64,000 bases of DNA from Microbacterium mangrovi. Lineage in GTDB: Bacteria; Actinomycetota; Actinomycetes; Actinomycetales; Microbacteriaceae. Below, in pieces: positions 16,475 through 24,444 of this stretch. The stretch covers positions 62,001 to 126,000 of the forward strand of contig NZ_JTDK01000017.1 in assembly GCF_000802305.1 (NCBI RefSeq), given 5' to 3'. The stretch's first letter is position 1. Every line of letters begins with the position of its first letter. The notes under the pieces were generated by a model. The model did not search any database. It had not been told where the DNA came from and saw only the letters and a list, made by a program, of their open reading frames with translations. Position numbers and translations under genes: made by a program.

Positions 16475-17125
16475 CTACTTCGCCGGCGGCAGCAGCACCG
16501 AGTCGATCAGGTAGACGGTGGCGTTGGCGGTTTGCACGCCGCCGCAGACGACCTTGGCGCCGTTGACCATCAGGTTGTCGCCGCTGCCGGTGACGGTGAG
16601 CGTCGATCCCTCGACGGTCTTGTGCGTGCCGGCGATGCTGCTCGGCTCGATCTGGCCGGGAACCACGTGGTACGTGAGCACCTTCGTCAGCGTGGTGCCG
16701 TCCTTCTTGAGGCTGGCGATCGTGGCGGCCGGCACCTTCTTGAACGCGTCGTCCACCGGCGCGAACACGGTGAACTGGCTGCCGTCGAGCGTGTCGACGA
16801 GGTTGACCTTCGGGTTGAGCTTGCCGCTGACCGCACTCACCAGGGTGGTCAGCATCGGATTGTTGGATGCCGCGACCGCCACAGGGTCCTGAGACATCCC
16901 CTGGATCGAACCAGCCCCCGACGGGACCTTCGCCGCGTACCCCGCGCAACCGGGACCGACGAGGTTCGCGGCGGGATCCGCCGTGGCCATCGGGGATGCC
17001 GCCTTCGGCTCCATGGACTTCGTCGGCTGCGACGAAGCCGCACCGCTCATCGAACAGCCGCTGAGTGCGAAGGCCGCAGCGACCACCAGGGCGCCCGCCG
17101 TGACGGACATCTTCTTGCCGAGCAT
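16475..17125 (-). CDS. Fasciclin-domain lipoprotein (MPT70/MPT83-like)
   Basis: A 216-aa lipoprotein with the lipobox AAFALSGC at the signal-peptide end (Cys24). One fasciclin/FAS1 domain occupies about 80-215: VAVAASNNPMLTTLVSAVSG, then FTVFAPVDDAFKKVPAATI (H1 box), LTYHVVPGQIEPSSI (H2-like YH), and ATVYLIDSVLLPPAK. In Mycobacterium tuberculosis the related MPT70 and MPT83 are the main SigK-controlled antigens and lie beside dipZ. Here the gene is divergent from dipZ, and sigK-rskA follow dipZ, so SigK control is likely. Its exact adhesive or signalling function is unknown. Confidence 0.88.
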   Translation of the reverse strand: MLGKKMSVTAGALVVAAAFALSGCSMSGAASSQPTKSMEPKAASPMATADPAANLVGPGCAGYAAKVPSGAGSIQGMSQDPVAVAASNNPMLTTLVSAVSGKLNPKVNLVDTLDGSQFTVFAPVDDAFKKVPAATIASLKKDGTTLTKVLTYHVVPGQIEPSSIAGTHKTVEGSTLTVTGSGDNLMVNGAKVVCGGVQTANATVYLIDSVLLPPAK

Positions 17126-17311
17126 GTTGTGTACCTCCGGATCGAGGAGTCCGAGACTCCGCTGTGGATGCGTCGCCCGAAGCGACGTTCACGGGGTCTT
17201 CGGCACCACCCGTCGATCGGATTGGCCGGATTCGAAACCGGCCGCGGGTCCTCCTCGAACCAATCCGTTCCGGCCTCCGGGCCGAACAACCCACGAACTC
17301 GAGGGGACTCC

Positions 17312-19033
17312 ATGGAACTGGTCGTCATCGGACTGCTCGGCGGTCTCATCACCGGCATCTCGCCGTGCATCCTGCCCGTGCTGCCGGTGATCTTCCTCAC
17401 CGGCGGCGCCCAGTCCGCGCGCTTCGACGGCACCGACGGGCCGGCTCCGGCATCCCGCTGGCGCCCCTACCTGGTGATCCTCGGCCTCGTCACGAGCTTC
17501 ACCCTCGTGACCCTCGTCGGCTCCCTGCTGCTGGGCCTGCTGCACCTGCCGCAGGACATCATCCGCTGGGTGGGCATCGGCGTGCTCGTGCTCATCGGCA
17601 TCGGCCTGCTCGTGCCGCGCGTCGAACGGCTGCTCGAGCGCCCGTTCCAGCGCCTCGCCCGCCGCAGCGAAGTACCGAACCGGGGGAGCGGACTCGGCGT
17701 CGGCTTCGCGCTCGGCGCCGTGTTCGTCCCCTGTGCAGGACCAGTGCTGGCCGCGATCATCGTCGCCGGATCCACCGGCCGCATCGGGGCCGACACCGTA
17801 CTGCTCACGGTCTCGTTCGCGATCGGCGTCGCCGTGCCGCTGCTGATCTTCGCGCTCGCCGGACGCGGACTCGTCGAACGCATCCGCGCCTTCCGCACCC
17901 ACGAGCGCGGCCTGCGCATCACGGCCGGCATCGCGATGCTCGCGCTCGCCGTCGGCCTCACCTTCAACGTGCCGCAGGCCGTGCAGCAGCTCGTGCCCGA
18001 CTACACCGCCCAACTGCAGCAGAACCTCACCGACAATCCGAACGCCCAGAAGGCACTGAACCTCGGCGGCCTCGTCACCAACGCCAACAAAGACCTGTCC
18101 AAGTGCACCAACGGCTCGCCCACGCTGCAGTCTTGCGGAACCGCCCCTGCCTTCACCGGCATCACCGGATGGCTGAACACCCCGAACGGAGCGCCCGTGC
18201 AGCTCGCGGCCCTCAAAGGCAGAGTGGTGCTCGTCGACTTCTGGGCGTACTCGTGCATCAACTGCCGGCGCAGCATCCCGCACGTGGTCGCGTGGGACCG
18301 GGCGTACCGCGCCGCGGGCCTCGACGTCATCGGCATCCACTCGCCCGAGTACGCGTTCGAGAAGGATGCCGCGAACGTCGCCGCTGGCGCCCGCGGCTTC
18401 GGCATCACCTACCCCGTCGGCCTCGACAACAACCTCTCCACCTGGACCACCTACCGCAACCGGTACTGGCCGGCGCACTACCTCATCGACGCGAAGGGCG
18501 TCGTGCGGCAGATCGTGTTCGGGGAGGGCGACTACGCCGCCACCGAGAAGCTCATCCGCCGGCTGCTGACCCAGGCGCACCCCGGGGTGACGCTGCCGGC
18601 ATCCACCGAGGTCGCCGACGACACGCCCACCGCGGGGTCGACCACGCGCGAGACGTACCTCGGCTACGCGAAGGACGTGAACTTCGCCGGCCCTGCGGCC
18701 TACCGTCAGGGCACCAGCACGTTCGCCCTGCCCAGCCGCCAGGCGGATGACACGTTCGCGCTCTCCGGCCGGTGGACCCTCGCCGCGCAGAGTGCGACGC
18801 CCGCCGCACCGGATGCGCACATCCGGCTGCGGTTCCACGCCTCCCGCGTCGAGATGGTGCTCGGCGGCCACGGCACCGTGACCGTGCGGCTGGACGGCGG
18901 AGCCCCGAAGGTCATCAGCGTGGCGGGCAGGCCGGACGCCCACGTCATCGCATCCGGGGTGTCCGCCGGCCAGCACACCATCGACGTCACGTCAACCCTC
19001 GGCGTGCAGGCCTACTCCTTCACGTACGGGTGA
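17312..19033 (+). CDS. dipZ: DipZ: CcdA-type membrane domain fused to a thioredoxin-like domain
   Basis: A 573-aa fusion protein. Residues 1-about 215 are a DsbD/CcdA electron-transfer membrane domain (LGGLITGISPCILPVLPVIF with one redox Cys, and GAVFVPCAGPVLAAIIVAGS with the other). Residues about 275-430 are a secreted thioredoxin-like domain with the active site C315-I-N-C318 (WAYSCINCRRSIPHV). The C-terminal about 120 residues form a beta-rich domain. It would carry reducing power from cytoplasmic thioredoxin to extracellular thiols. The stop lies 1 nt before the sigK ATG, so dipZ-sigK-rskA form an operon. A GGATTGG/CCAATCC inverted pair lies in the 186-nt gap to the divergent fasciclin gene. 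Confidence 0.92.
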   Translation: MELVVIGLLGGLITGISPCILPVLPVIFLTGGAQSARFDGTDGPAPASRWRPYLVILGLVTSFTLVTLVGSLLLGLLHLPQDIIRWVGIGVLVLIGIGLLVPRVERLLERPFQRLARRSEVPNRGSGLGVGFALGAVFVPCAGPVLAAIIVAGSTGRIGADTVLLTVSFAIGVAVPLLIFALAGRGLVERIRAFRTHERGLRITAGIAMLALAVGLTFNVPQAVQQLVPDYTAQLQQNLTDNPNAQKALNLGGLVTNANKDLSKCTNGSPTLQSCGTAPAFTGITGWLNTPNGAPVQLAALKGRVVLVDFWAYSCINCRRSIPHVVAWDRAYRAAGLDVIGIHSPEYAFEKDAANVAAGARGFGITYPVGLDNNLSTWTTYRNRYWPAHYLIDAKGVVRQIVFGEGDYAATEKLIRRLLTQAHPGVTLPASTEVADDTPTAGSTTRETYLGYAKDVNFAGPAAYRQGTSTFALPSRQADDTFALSGRWTLAAQSATPAAPDAHIRLRFHASRVEMVLGGHGTVTVRLDGGAPKVISVAGRPDAHVIASGVSAGQHTIDVTSTLGVQAYSFTYG

Positions 19034-19034
19034 C

Positions 19035-19637
19035 ATGCTTGTCGACATGGTGATCGACGGCTTCGAGGTGCCCGACGTCGATCCTGAACCCGTGGACCAC
19101 GTCGGCGAGCTGCTGGTGCGTATCGCCGGCGGCGACCAGGGCGCGTTCGCCGCCCTCTACGACACGCTGTCGCCGCGCGTCTTCGGCCTCCTCCTGCGCG
19201 TGCTCGTCGATCGATCGCAGAGCGAGGAGGTGCTGCAGGAGGTGTTCCTCGAAGTGTGGCAGTCCGCCGCGCGCTTCGCTCCGAATAGAGGGCAGGGGAG
19301 AACGTGGATTCTGACGATCGCTCACCGGCGGGCGATCGACCGCGTGCGATCCTCGCAGGCGAGCACCGACCGTGACGTCCGCGTCGGCATCCGCGACCTC
19401 GACGTCGCCCACGACGGCGTCGCCGAGCAGGTGGAACTGAAAATCGAAGGACAACGGGTCGTCGACGCGCTGCGGCGCATCCCCGACGCCCAGCGGGAGG
19501 CTCTGACCCTCGCCTACTACGGCGGTTACAGTCAGAGCGAGATCGCGGCGCTCACCGGAACGCCGCTCGGAACGATCAAGACACGGATGCGCGACGGCCT
19601 GACCCGCCTGCGCACAGAACTGGGGGTGACGGCATGA
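19035..19637 (+). CDS. sigK: ECF sigma factor SigK
   Basis: A 200-aa extracytoplasmic-function sigma factor. Region 2 is about 30-100 (AFAALYDTLSPRVFGLLLRV, then EEVLQEVFLEVWQSAARF and WILTIAHRRAIDRVR), and region 4 is about 140-195 (REALTLAYYGGYSQSEIAAL and GTIKTRMRDGLTRLRTELG). I name it SigK because it sits between dipZ and a 251-aa RskA-like anti-sigma factor, next to an MPT70-like gene, as in the mycobacterial SigK regulon. ATG 19035 is 1 nt after the dipZ stop; ATG 19047 is an alternative. It is probably held inactive at the membrane by RskA and released by regulated proteolysis. Confidence 0.9.
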   Translation: MLVDMVIDGFEVPDVDPEPVDHVGELLVRIAGGDQGAFAALYDTLSPRVFGLLLRVLVDRSQSEEVLQEVFLEVWQSAARFAPNRGQGRTWILTIAHRRAIDRVRSSQASTDRDVRVGIRDLDVAHDGVAEQVELKIEGQRVVDALRRIPDAQREALTLAYYGGYSQSEIAALTGTPLGTIKTRMRDGLTRLRTELGVTA

Positions 19638-20389
19638 ACGAGCAGGAGTTCGAGGAGCTCGCGGCCGGCCACGCCCTGCACGCCCTCTCGCCGGACGACG
19701 AGCGCCGCTTCACCGAAGCGCTCGCCGCGGACCCCGGCCGGCAGGCGATCGCCGATCAGGATGCCGCCACCGCCGCGGCCCTCGCGGATGCCGCCCCCGA
19801 GGTCGCGCCGCCGGCATCCGCCCGCGACGCGCTGCTCGCCGCGATCGCGGGGGAGCAGCCGGGGGCGGCCGCGCCGAGCCCGGATGCCGCATCCCCCGCT
19901 GTGGAGCGGAAGGATGCCCCGGGTCGTCGCGGACTCGGACCCCGCGGCTGGTTCGCGCTCGCGGCATCCATCGTGCTCGTTCTCGGACTCGGGGTCAGCG
20001 GCTTCTTCATCGCCCGGCAGCTCGCCACCCCCGCATCGAACTATGCCCTGCAGCAGATCGAGAAGCAGCCCGATGCGCAGAGCGCGACGGCCCCGGTGGC
20101 CGGCGGCGGGACGGCCACCGCGCACTGGTCGGGCTCGCTCGGCAAGGCCGTGCTCGTGTCCGACAACCTCGCGCCCATCGCCACCGACAAGGTCTACGAG
20201 ATGTGGTTCGTGCGCGGCGGGACCCCCGTCTCGGCGGGAACCTTCCACGCATCCGACGGGGATGCCACGTCCTCCCTCGACGGCAAGATGCACGCCGGCG
20301 ACACCATCGCGGTCACCGTCGAGCAGGCGGGCGGGTCCCCGACGGGCAAACCCACCTCGCCGCCGATCGTCGCCATCCCGACCGCGTAG
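19634..20389 (+). CDS. rskA: Anti-sigma-K factor RskA
   Basis: A 251-aa single-span membrane anti-sigma factor. The cytoplasmic N-terminus (EFEELAAGHALHALSPDDER) is the typical RskA sigma-binding start, the membrane helix is about 106-127 (GWFALAASIVLVLGLGVSGF), and the extracytoplasmic C-terminal domain contains YEMWFVRGGTPVSAGTF and TIAVTVEQAGGSPTGKP, the RskA/PF10099 pattern. Its ATG overlaps the sigK stop (ATGA), predicting one-to-one synthesis. A convergent permease gene lies beyond a seven-unit palindromic repeat array. Confidence 0.9.
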   Translation: MNEQEFEELAAGHALHALSPDDERRFTEALAADPGRQAIADQDAATAAALADAAPEVAPPASARDALLAAIAGEQPGAAAPSPDAASPAVERKDAPGRRGLGPRGWFALAASIVLVLGLGVSGFFIARQLATPASNYALQQIEKQPDAQSATAPVAGGGTATAHWSGSLGKAVLVSDNLAPIATDKVYEMWFVRGGTPVSAGTFHASDGDATSSLDGKMHAGDTIAVTVEQAGGSPTGKPTSPPIVAIPTA

Positions 20390-20436
20390 GCGGATCCGGG
20401 CCGCGTCGCCGGCAAGGCAGCACCCCCCGACCGTCT

Positions 20437-20875
20437 CTGACTCGTCACGATGTGCGCCGGGGAGTGCGCATCGTGACGGGTGAGCAAGGTGGGCGGCGCT
20501 GACTCGTCGCGGAGTGCGTGCGCGCCTGCGGATCGTGACGAGTCAGCGAACGTGGGTCGCGCGGCGCGCTGACTCGTCACGAAATGCGTGCGCGCCTGCG
20601 GATCGTGACGAGTGAGCAAGTGGGCGGCGCGCTGACTCGTCACGATGTGCGTGGCGGAGTGCGGTTCGTGACGAGCGAGGGAGGTCGGCGGCGCTGACTC
20701 GTCACGAAAGGCGTGCGCGCCTGCGGATCGTGACGAGTCAGCGGGGTTGGGTCGCGCGGCGCGCTGACTCGTCACGATGTGCGCGGGGGAGTGCGGTTCG
20801 TGACGAGTGAGCAAGTGGGCGGCGCGCTGACTCGTCACGATGTGCGTGCGCGCCTGCGGATCGTGACGAGTCAGC
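20437..20875. repeat. Array of seven palindromic repeats with 195-bp higher-order period
   Basis: Seven hairpin units start at about 20437, 20499, 20569, 20632, 20694, 20764 and 20827. Each has a left arm CTGACTCGTCACGA and a right arm TCGTGACGAGTCAG around a 25-30-nt GC-rich centre. The spacings 62, 70, 63, 62, 70, 63 show a three-unit block duplicated with a period of 195 bp. Two types of link sequence alternate (GAGCAAGTGGGCGGCG and CAGCGAACGTGGGTCGCG). It fills most of the 525-bp gap between the convergent rskA and permease genes. No coding potential is believable here. Confidence 0.92.
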
Positions 20876-20914
20876 GAACGTGGGTCGCGCGGCGCCGTGC
20901 GCGCCCCGACCGCG

Positions 20915-22516
20915 TCAGCCGCTCAGGCCGTCGTCGAACACCTGCAGCACCGAGGTGTCGTTCGTGGCATCCGCCTTGGCCAGTCGCCCCCCGCGGAAGA
21001 ACGCGGGGGACACCTTGGCCTGGATGAACATGAGGATCACGCCGATCCCGAGCACGGTCACGCCGATGATGCCCACGAGGCCCACTCCGCCGATGTTGCT
21101 GCCCGAACCCGCGGACGGATCCATGGCGTCGATCGTGGTCTTGACGAAGACGACGAGCAGCAGGATGCCGCCGAGGGCGGGGAGGACGATCTTCGAGATG
21201 ACCGAGCCGACGCCCTCGCGGATCGCCGCCTTGCGGAAGTACCACGGGCTCGCGAGCGCCGTGATGCCGTAGTAGAAGCACACCATCATGCCGAGCGCGG
21301 TGATCGTGTCCCACAGCACGTCTTCGCTGATGAAGCGCATGACGGCGTAGAACACCGAGGCGACGATCGACGAGAGCAGCAGCGCGACGTGCGGCGACTT
21401 GTACTTCGGGTGCACCTTCTTGATCGCCGGCGGCAGCGCGCCGTAGTGCGACATGGCGAGCAGCGTGCGCGCGGGCGAGATCGCGGTGGAGTTGATGGAT
21501 GCCATCGCGCTGACGAGGATCGCGACGGAGAGCAGGATCGCCGCCGGGCCCATCACGGGGTTCGCGAGCGCCGCGAACACGTTCTCGATGATGGCGGGGT
21601 TGCCGAGGCCGGTGGGTCCGTCGCCGAGTCCGGCGTACGCGACCGTCGCGGTGGCGGTCGCCACGTAGAGGACCACGAGGATCGCGACCAGGATCATCGC
21701 CGCCTTGCTCTCGGTCGAGAGGCGGCCCTTGGAGGGCTTGGTCTCTTCGCCCATGGTGAGCACGGTGTCCCAGCCCCAGTAGACGAAGATCGACACGGCG
21801 ATTCCTGCGGCGAACGCGCTGAAGCTGGACACCTCGAAGGGGTTGAACCAGCTGAGCTGGGGCATCTGGCCCTCGGGGTTGGCCGGGTTGGCCGCGCCGA
21901 TGAACATCGCGATGACGAACCAGACCATGACGGCCATCTGGAAGATGACCGTGATGTACTGGAAGATCTTCGTCGACGTCATGCCGCGGTACGAGATGAA
22001 CGTCGCGAGCGCCATGAATCCGAGGCAGACCAGGATGTTGACGAACTTGTTGTCCGCGATGTCGGCGATCGACGGGTCGCCCACGACGATGCTGATCGAC
22101 TGGAAGAGGAACTCGACGGCGATGCCGGCCAGGTTCGAGAGCACGAGCACGGTCGCCGCGATCAGGCCCCACCCGGCCATCCAGCCGATCCAGGGTCCGA
22201 ATGCGCGCGTCGCCCACGTGAACGACGTGCCCGAGTCGGGCATGGCCGAGTTGAGCGCGCGGTAGCCGAGGGCCACGAGAAGCATGGGGATGAATCCCAT
22301 GAGGAAGATCGCCGGGGTCTGATAGCCGACCTCGCTCGCGGCGGGACCGATCGCCGCCGTCAGCGTGTACGCGGGCGCGCACGTCGAGATGCCGATCACG
22401 AGTGCGCCGAGCACACCGACCGTTCCGGTGGGGAGTCCCTTCTTACTGATCCCGGTGACCGAGTCCAGCGTTCGGGTCGCCGGATCCGACGCACCCTGGT
22501 CGTACTTCACACTCAT
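20915..22516 (-). CDS. APC-superfamily amino acid permease
   Basis: A 533-aa secondary transporter of the amino acid-polyamine-organocation superfamily with about 12-14 membrane helices. The N-terminal GTVGVLGALVIGISTCAPAY and TSFTWATRAFGPWIGWMAGW (the conserved TM3 region) mark the family, followed by ASFSAFAAGIAVSIFVYWGW-like text and MASINSTAISPARTLLAMSH. It probably imports an amino acid or amine by proton symport; the substrate cannot be told. ATG 22516 begins MSVKYDQG. It is monocistronic. The upstream 22517-22713 has no gene that I can support. Confidence 0.9.
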   Translation of the reverse strand: MSVKYDQGASDPATRTLDSVTGISKKGLPTGTVGVLGALVIGISTCAPAYTLTAAIGPAASEVGYQTPAIFLMGFIPMLLVALGYRALNSAMPDSGTSFTWATRAFGPWIGWMAGWGLIAATVLVLSNLAGIAVEFLFQSISIVVGDPSIADIADNKFVNILVCLGFMALATFISYRGMTSTKIFQYITVIFQMAVMVWFVIAMFIGAANPANPEGQMPQLSWFNPFEVSSFSAFAAGIAVSIFVYWGWDTVLTMGEETKPSKGRLSTESKAAMILVAILVVLYVATATATVAYAGLGDGPTGLGNPAIIENVFAALANPVMGPAAILLSVAILVSAMASINSTAISPARTLLAMSHYGALPPAIKKVHPKYKSPHVALLLSSIVASVFYAVMRFISEDVLWDTITALGMMVCFYYGITALASPWYFRKAAIREGVGSVISKIVLPALGGILLLVVFVKTTIDAMDPSAGSGSNIGGVGLVGIIGVTVLGIGVILMFIQAKVSPAFFRGGRLAKADATNDTSVLQVFDDGLSG

Positions 22517-22713
22517 GAGACTCTCTACTTCCTCAACTCGCAGCGCCGTCGTGCGGCTTCGGGCGGCGCTGTCGAGTTCCGGGCGGGAATCCGGGACGAC
22601 TGCGCAACACCCTCAAAAGACCCTATGCGCCCGCGGCGGATGCCCTCTGAGTGTGCTCTCAGAGTCCAGGATGCGGCGGCGCGAGGTGCTCTGCACGGTC
22701 CGCGGCGTCGAGT

Positions 22714-22783
22714 ACTCAATTCGCAGAGATCAGCACTCAATCCGCGCGATCAGAGGGTCAGGGATGCCGGCCCGTGGAACGCT
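22714..22783 (+). promoter_or_regulatory. Tandem ACTCAAT promoter element
   Basis: ACTCAAT (22714-22720), 14 nt, ACTCAAT (22735-22741), 36 nt, AACGCT (22778-22783, one mismatch to TAnnnT). It reads towards the membrane gene at 22875. A 21-codon reading frame (22820-22882 plus stop) with GGAG upstream lies between; it could be a leader peptide, but nothing else supports it. The remainder of the 22517-22874 gap is featureless. Confidence 0.55.
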
Positions 22784-22874
22784 GGGCGCGCAGACCAGCG
22801 TCGTCGAGATTGGAGTCTGACATGGGAGTCGCTCTTGACCGGGTGAAGGCGAGCGGGCACGGAGTGAGGGCCGC

Positions 22875-23204
22875 ATGTCGCCGGTAGCGTCTGCGGGGGA
22901 TGCCGGGCGATCGGCGGCCGTCTGGAGCTGGATGCTCACGGCGCTCATCGGACTCGTGGCAGGGATCATCGTCGGAACTCTTGCGACGGCCGTTGCCGTC
23001 GCTTCGACGTTCGCCCTCGCCGTCGATCGTCAGGTGGCGGTGTCATTTCCGCTCCTGATCAGGGTTGACGTCAGCGGTGACGCGATCACGGCCTCCTCGG
23101 GGGGCGGACTTTTTGCGCCGACGCTCGTCGCTGGGCTCGCCGGTGTTGTGATCGCCTTGGCGATCCGGATCGCTCGGCGCCGCGGCCACCCAGCTCGGCC
23201 GTGA
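22875..23204 (+). CDS. Two-span membrane protein, function unknown
   Basis: A 109-aa protein with an N-terminal hydrophobic helix (MLTALIGLVAGIIVGTLATA, then VAVASTFALAV), an exported middle part (FPLLIRVDVSGDAITASSGG), a second helix (LVAGLAGVVIALAI) and a basic tail (RIARRRGHPARP). I do not recognise the family. GGAG upstream of ATG 22875 supports the start. It is preceded by a tandem ACTCAAT promoter, and another such promoter follows about 100 nt after its stop, so it is probably a separate transcription unit of the same regulon. Confidence 0.6.
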   Translation: MSPVASAGDAGRSAAVWSWMLTALIGLVAGIIVGTLATAVAVASTFALAVDRQVAVSFPLLIRVDVSGDAITASSGGGLFAPTLVAGLAGVVIALAIRIARRRGHPARP

Positions 23205-23303
23205 GCGCGACGGGGTGGTTCGAAGGCGCCGTGGCTAATTACTCATAGGCGGTGACCAGCTCCGGCCGGGGATCGGGGCGCTGCACGGAAATTGCCCGGC
23301 ACT

Positions 23304-23374
23304 ACTCAATTCGGCGATTTCACCACTCAAATCCGTCGATCTCGCGATCGTCGGGGCACCCGCCGCCGTACGTT
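23304..23374 (+). promoter_or_regulatory. Tandem ACTCAAT promoter element upstream of the LysM/DUF1906 cassette
   Basis: ACTCAAT (23304-23310), 14 nt, ACTCAAA (23325-23331), 37 nt, TACGTT (23369-23374). A leader of about 150 nt then precedes ATG 23529. The 324-bp gap 23205-23528 holds no other feature I can support. Confidence 0.6.
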
Positions 23375-23528
23375 CGCCTCGCTGGTGTTCGAACGATCCG
23401 AACGCGTCGCCCGAGCGCCAGCGGTCCTTGACAACGCGGTCGGATACTCCCCTCCACGCTTGGATCCGCTGGCCCTCGGAGAACGCGTCGACTGCTCGGC
23501 GCGCCGGCCGAGTGGTCTGGAGGCACAC

Positions 23529-24017
23529 ATGAACGTCCTGGTCGATGATGCGCAGGCAACAGCCTCCATCGTTCATGCAATCAGGGTCGGGACTGGCCTC
23601 GCCGGCTTGGCTCTCATCATCGGCGCGCTTGCTGGATGCACAGCCGAGGCGACAGCGACCACGACGGGCGCCGAACACACACCGAAGGCATTGAGTGAGT
23701 CGCCGTCGCCGTCGGTGCAGTGCGACCCATCGCTTCGCGAGCCTCGTGACCGCGGTCCTCGAGAATTCGCGACGGGGACGCCCCTCCTCACCGAAAACGG
23801 ACGTCTCGTCGCGTACACGGTCGCCCCGGGCGATGCGGAAATCGCGATCGCGGACCGATTCTGTCTAAGCCAGGAAGCCTTGGACACCATCTTCAATGCC
23901 CGGCGGCACTGCCTTGGCGCGGAACTCATGCCTGGCGATGTATTCAATCTCGACCTGGCCTCAGTCGACACGGTCGGAAGTCGCGGCGGCCGTGTCTGTC
24001 ACAACGTCGTGTATTGA
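23529..24017 (+). CDS. LysM-like domain lipoprotein
   Basis: A 162-aa exported protein. A hydrophobic segment GLAGLALIIGALAGC (ending about residue 38) is a lipobox-type signal, although 24 residues precede it; an internal start is possible. After a Ser/Thr/Pro-rich linker, residues about 115-160 read YTVAPGDAEIAIADRFCLSQ then NARRHCLGAELMPGDVFNLD, a LysM-type peptidoglycan-binding repeat with two cysteines. GGAGG sits 7 nt before ATG 23529. It leads a block of four same-strand genes (23529-27819) with overlapping or very short gaps, pointing to a joint cell-wall function. Confidence 0.72.
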   Translation: MNVLVDDAQATASIVHAIRVGTGLAGLALIIGALAGCTAEATATTTGAEHTPKALSESPSPSVQCDPSLREPRDRGPREFATGTPLLTENGRLVAYTVAPGDAEIAIADRFCLSQEALDTIFNARRHCLGAELMPGDVFNLDLASVDTVGSRGGRVCHNVVY

Positions 24018-24057
24018 CTCGTCCGATTCACCTCACCACCACCGAATGGAGATCCTC

Positions 24058-24444
24058 ATGACTTGGATTTACGCACATCCGTCCGCGACTCAGGGCAGCG
24101 GGGGTGTCTACGGCATTGACTACGCGACGTATCGACCCATCAGAGGGAACGTCCAGATGCGACTCACCGACGTGAGCCTGCGCAACGATCATTCGCCCTG
24201 GTACACGTGCCGCTTCATCGTCGAGCTTGTTGACGTTCACGACAAAGTGTGGGCTGATGCCGACTTGTCCAAGAAGTGGGGCGTCATGCCGGACTTCACA
24301 TCACTCGGATACATTCCTGGAAACCCCACCAAGGAGACGCATCTGCGGGTATGGGCTCACGTCGTCACGATGACGGGTGGCTACCAGACCGTCAACTGGA
24401 AAGCAGAACTCCGCTGGGACAACGCGATCGCGAACCTGACGTGA
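24058..24444 (+). CDS. Hypothetical protein of the LysM/DUF1906 cassette
   Basis: A 128-aa soluble protein without signal peptide or membrane helix. It looks beta-rich (VQMRLTDVSLRNDHSPWYTC, FIVELVDVHDKVW, THLRVWAHVVTMTGGYQTV). I recognise no family. ATG 24058 lies 40 nt after the LysM gene, and the last codon overlaps the start of the Tat-exported protein (GTGA), so it is translationally coupled to it. It might be a small partner, chaperone or structural component of the products encoded next to it. Base composition is less GC-rich than the core genes around. Confidence 0.6.
   Translation: MTWIYAHPSATQGSGGVYGIDYATYRPIRGNVQMRLTDVSLRNDHSPWYTCRFIVELVDVHDKVWADADLSKKWGVMPDFTSLGYIPGNPTKETHLRVWAHVVTMTGGYQTVNWKAELRWDNAIANLT

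Noticed and set aside
20437..20875. CRISPR array
   Set aside because: Units are whole hairpins with conserved, recurring link sequences and a 195-bp block duplication; there are no unique spacers and no cas genes.
22820..22885. Short leader peptide before the 22875 membrane gene
   Set aside because: Only a GGAG and an ATG support it; 21 codons with ordinary composition are not enough to call a gene.
23235..23678. A 147-codon minus-strand frame opposite the LysM lipoprotein gene
   Set aside because: It covers the promoter and signal-peptide region of the plus-strand gene and has no start signal or recognisable domain.
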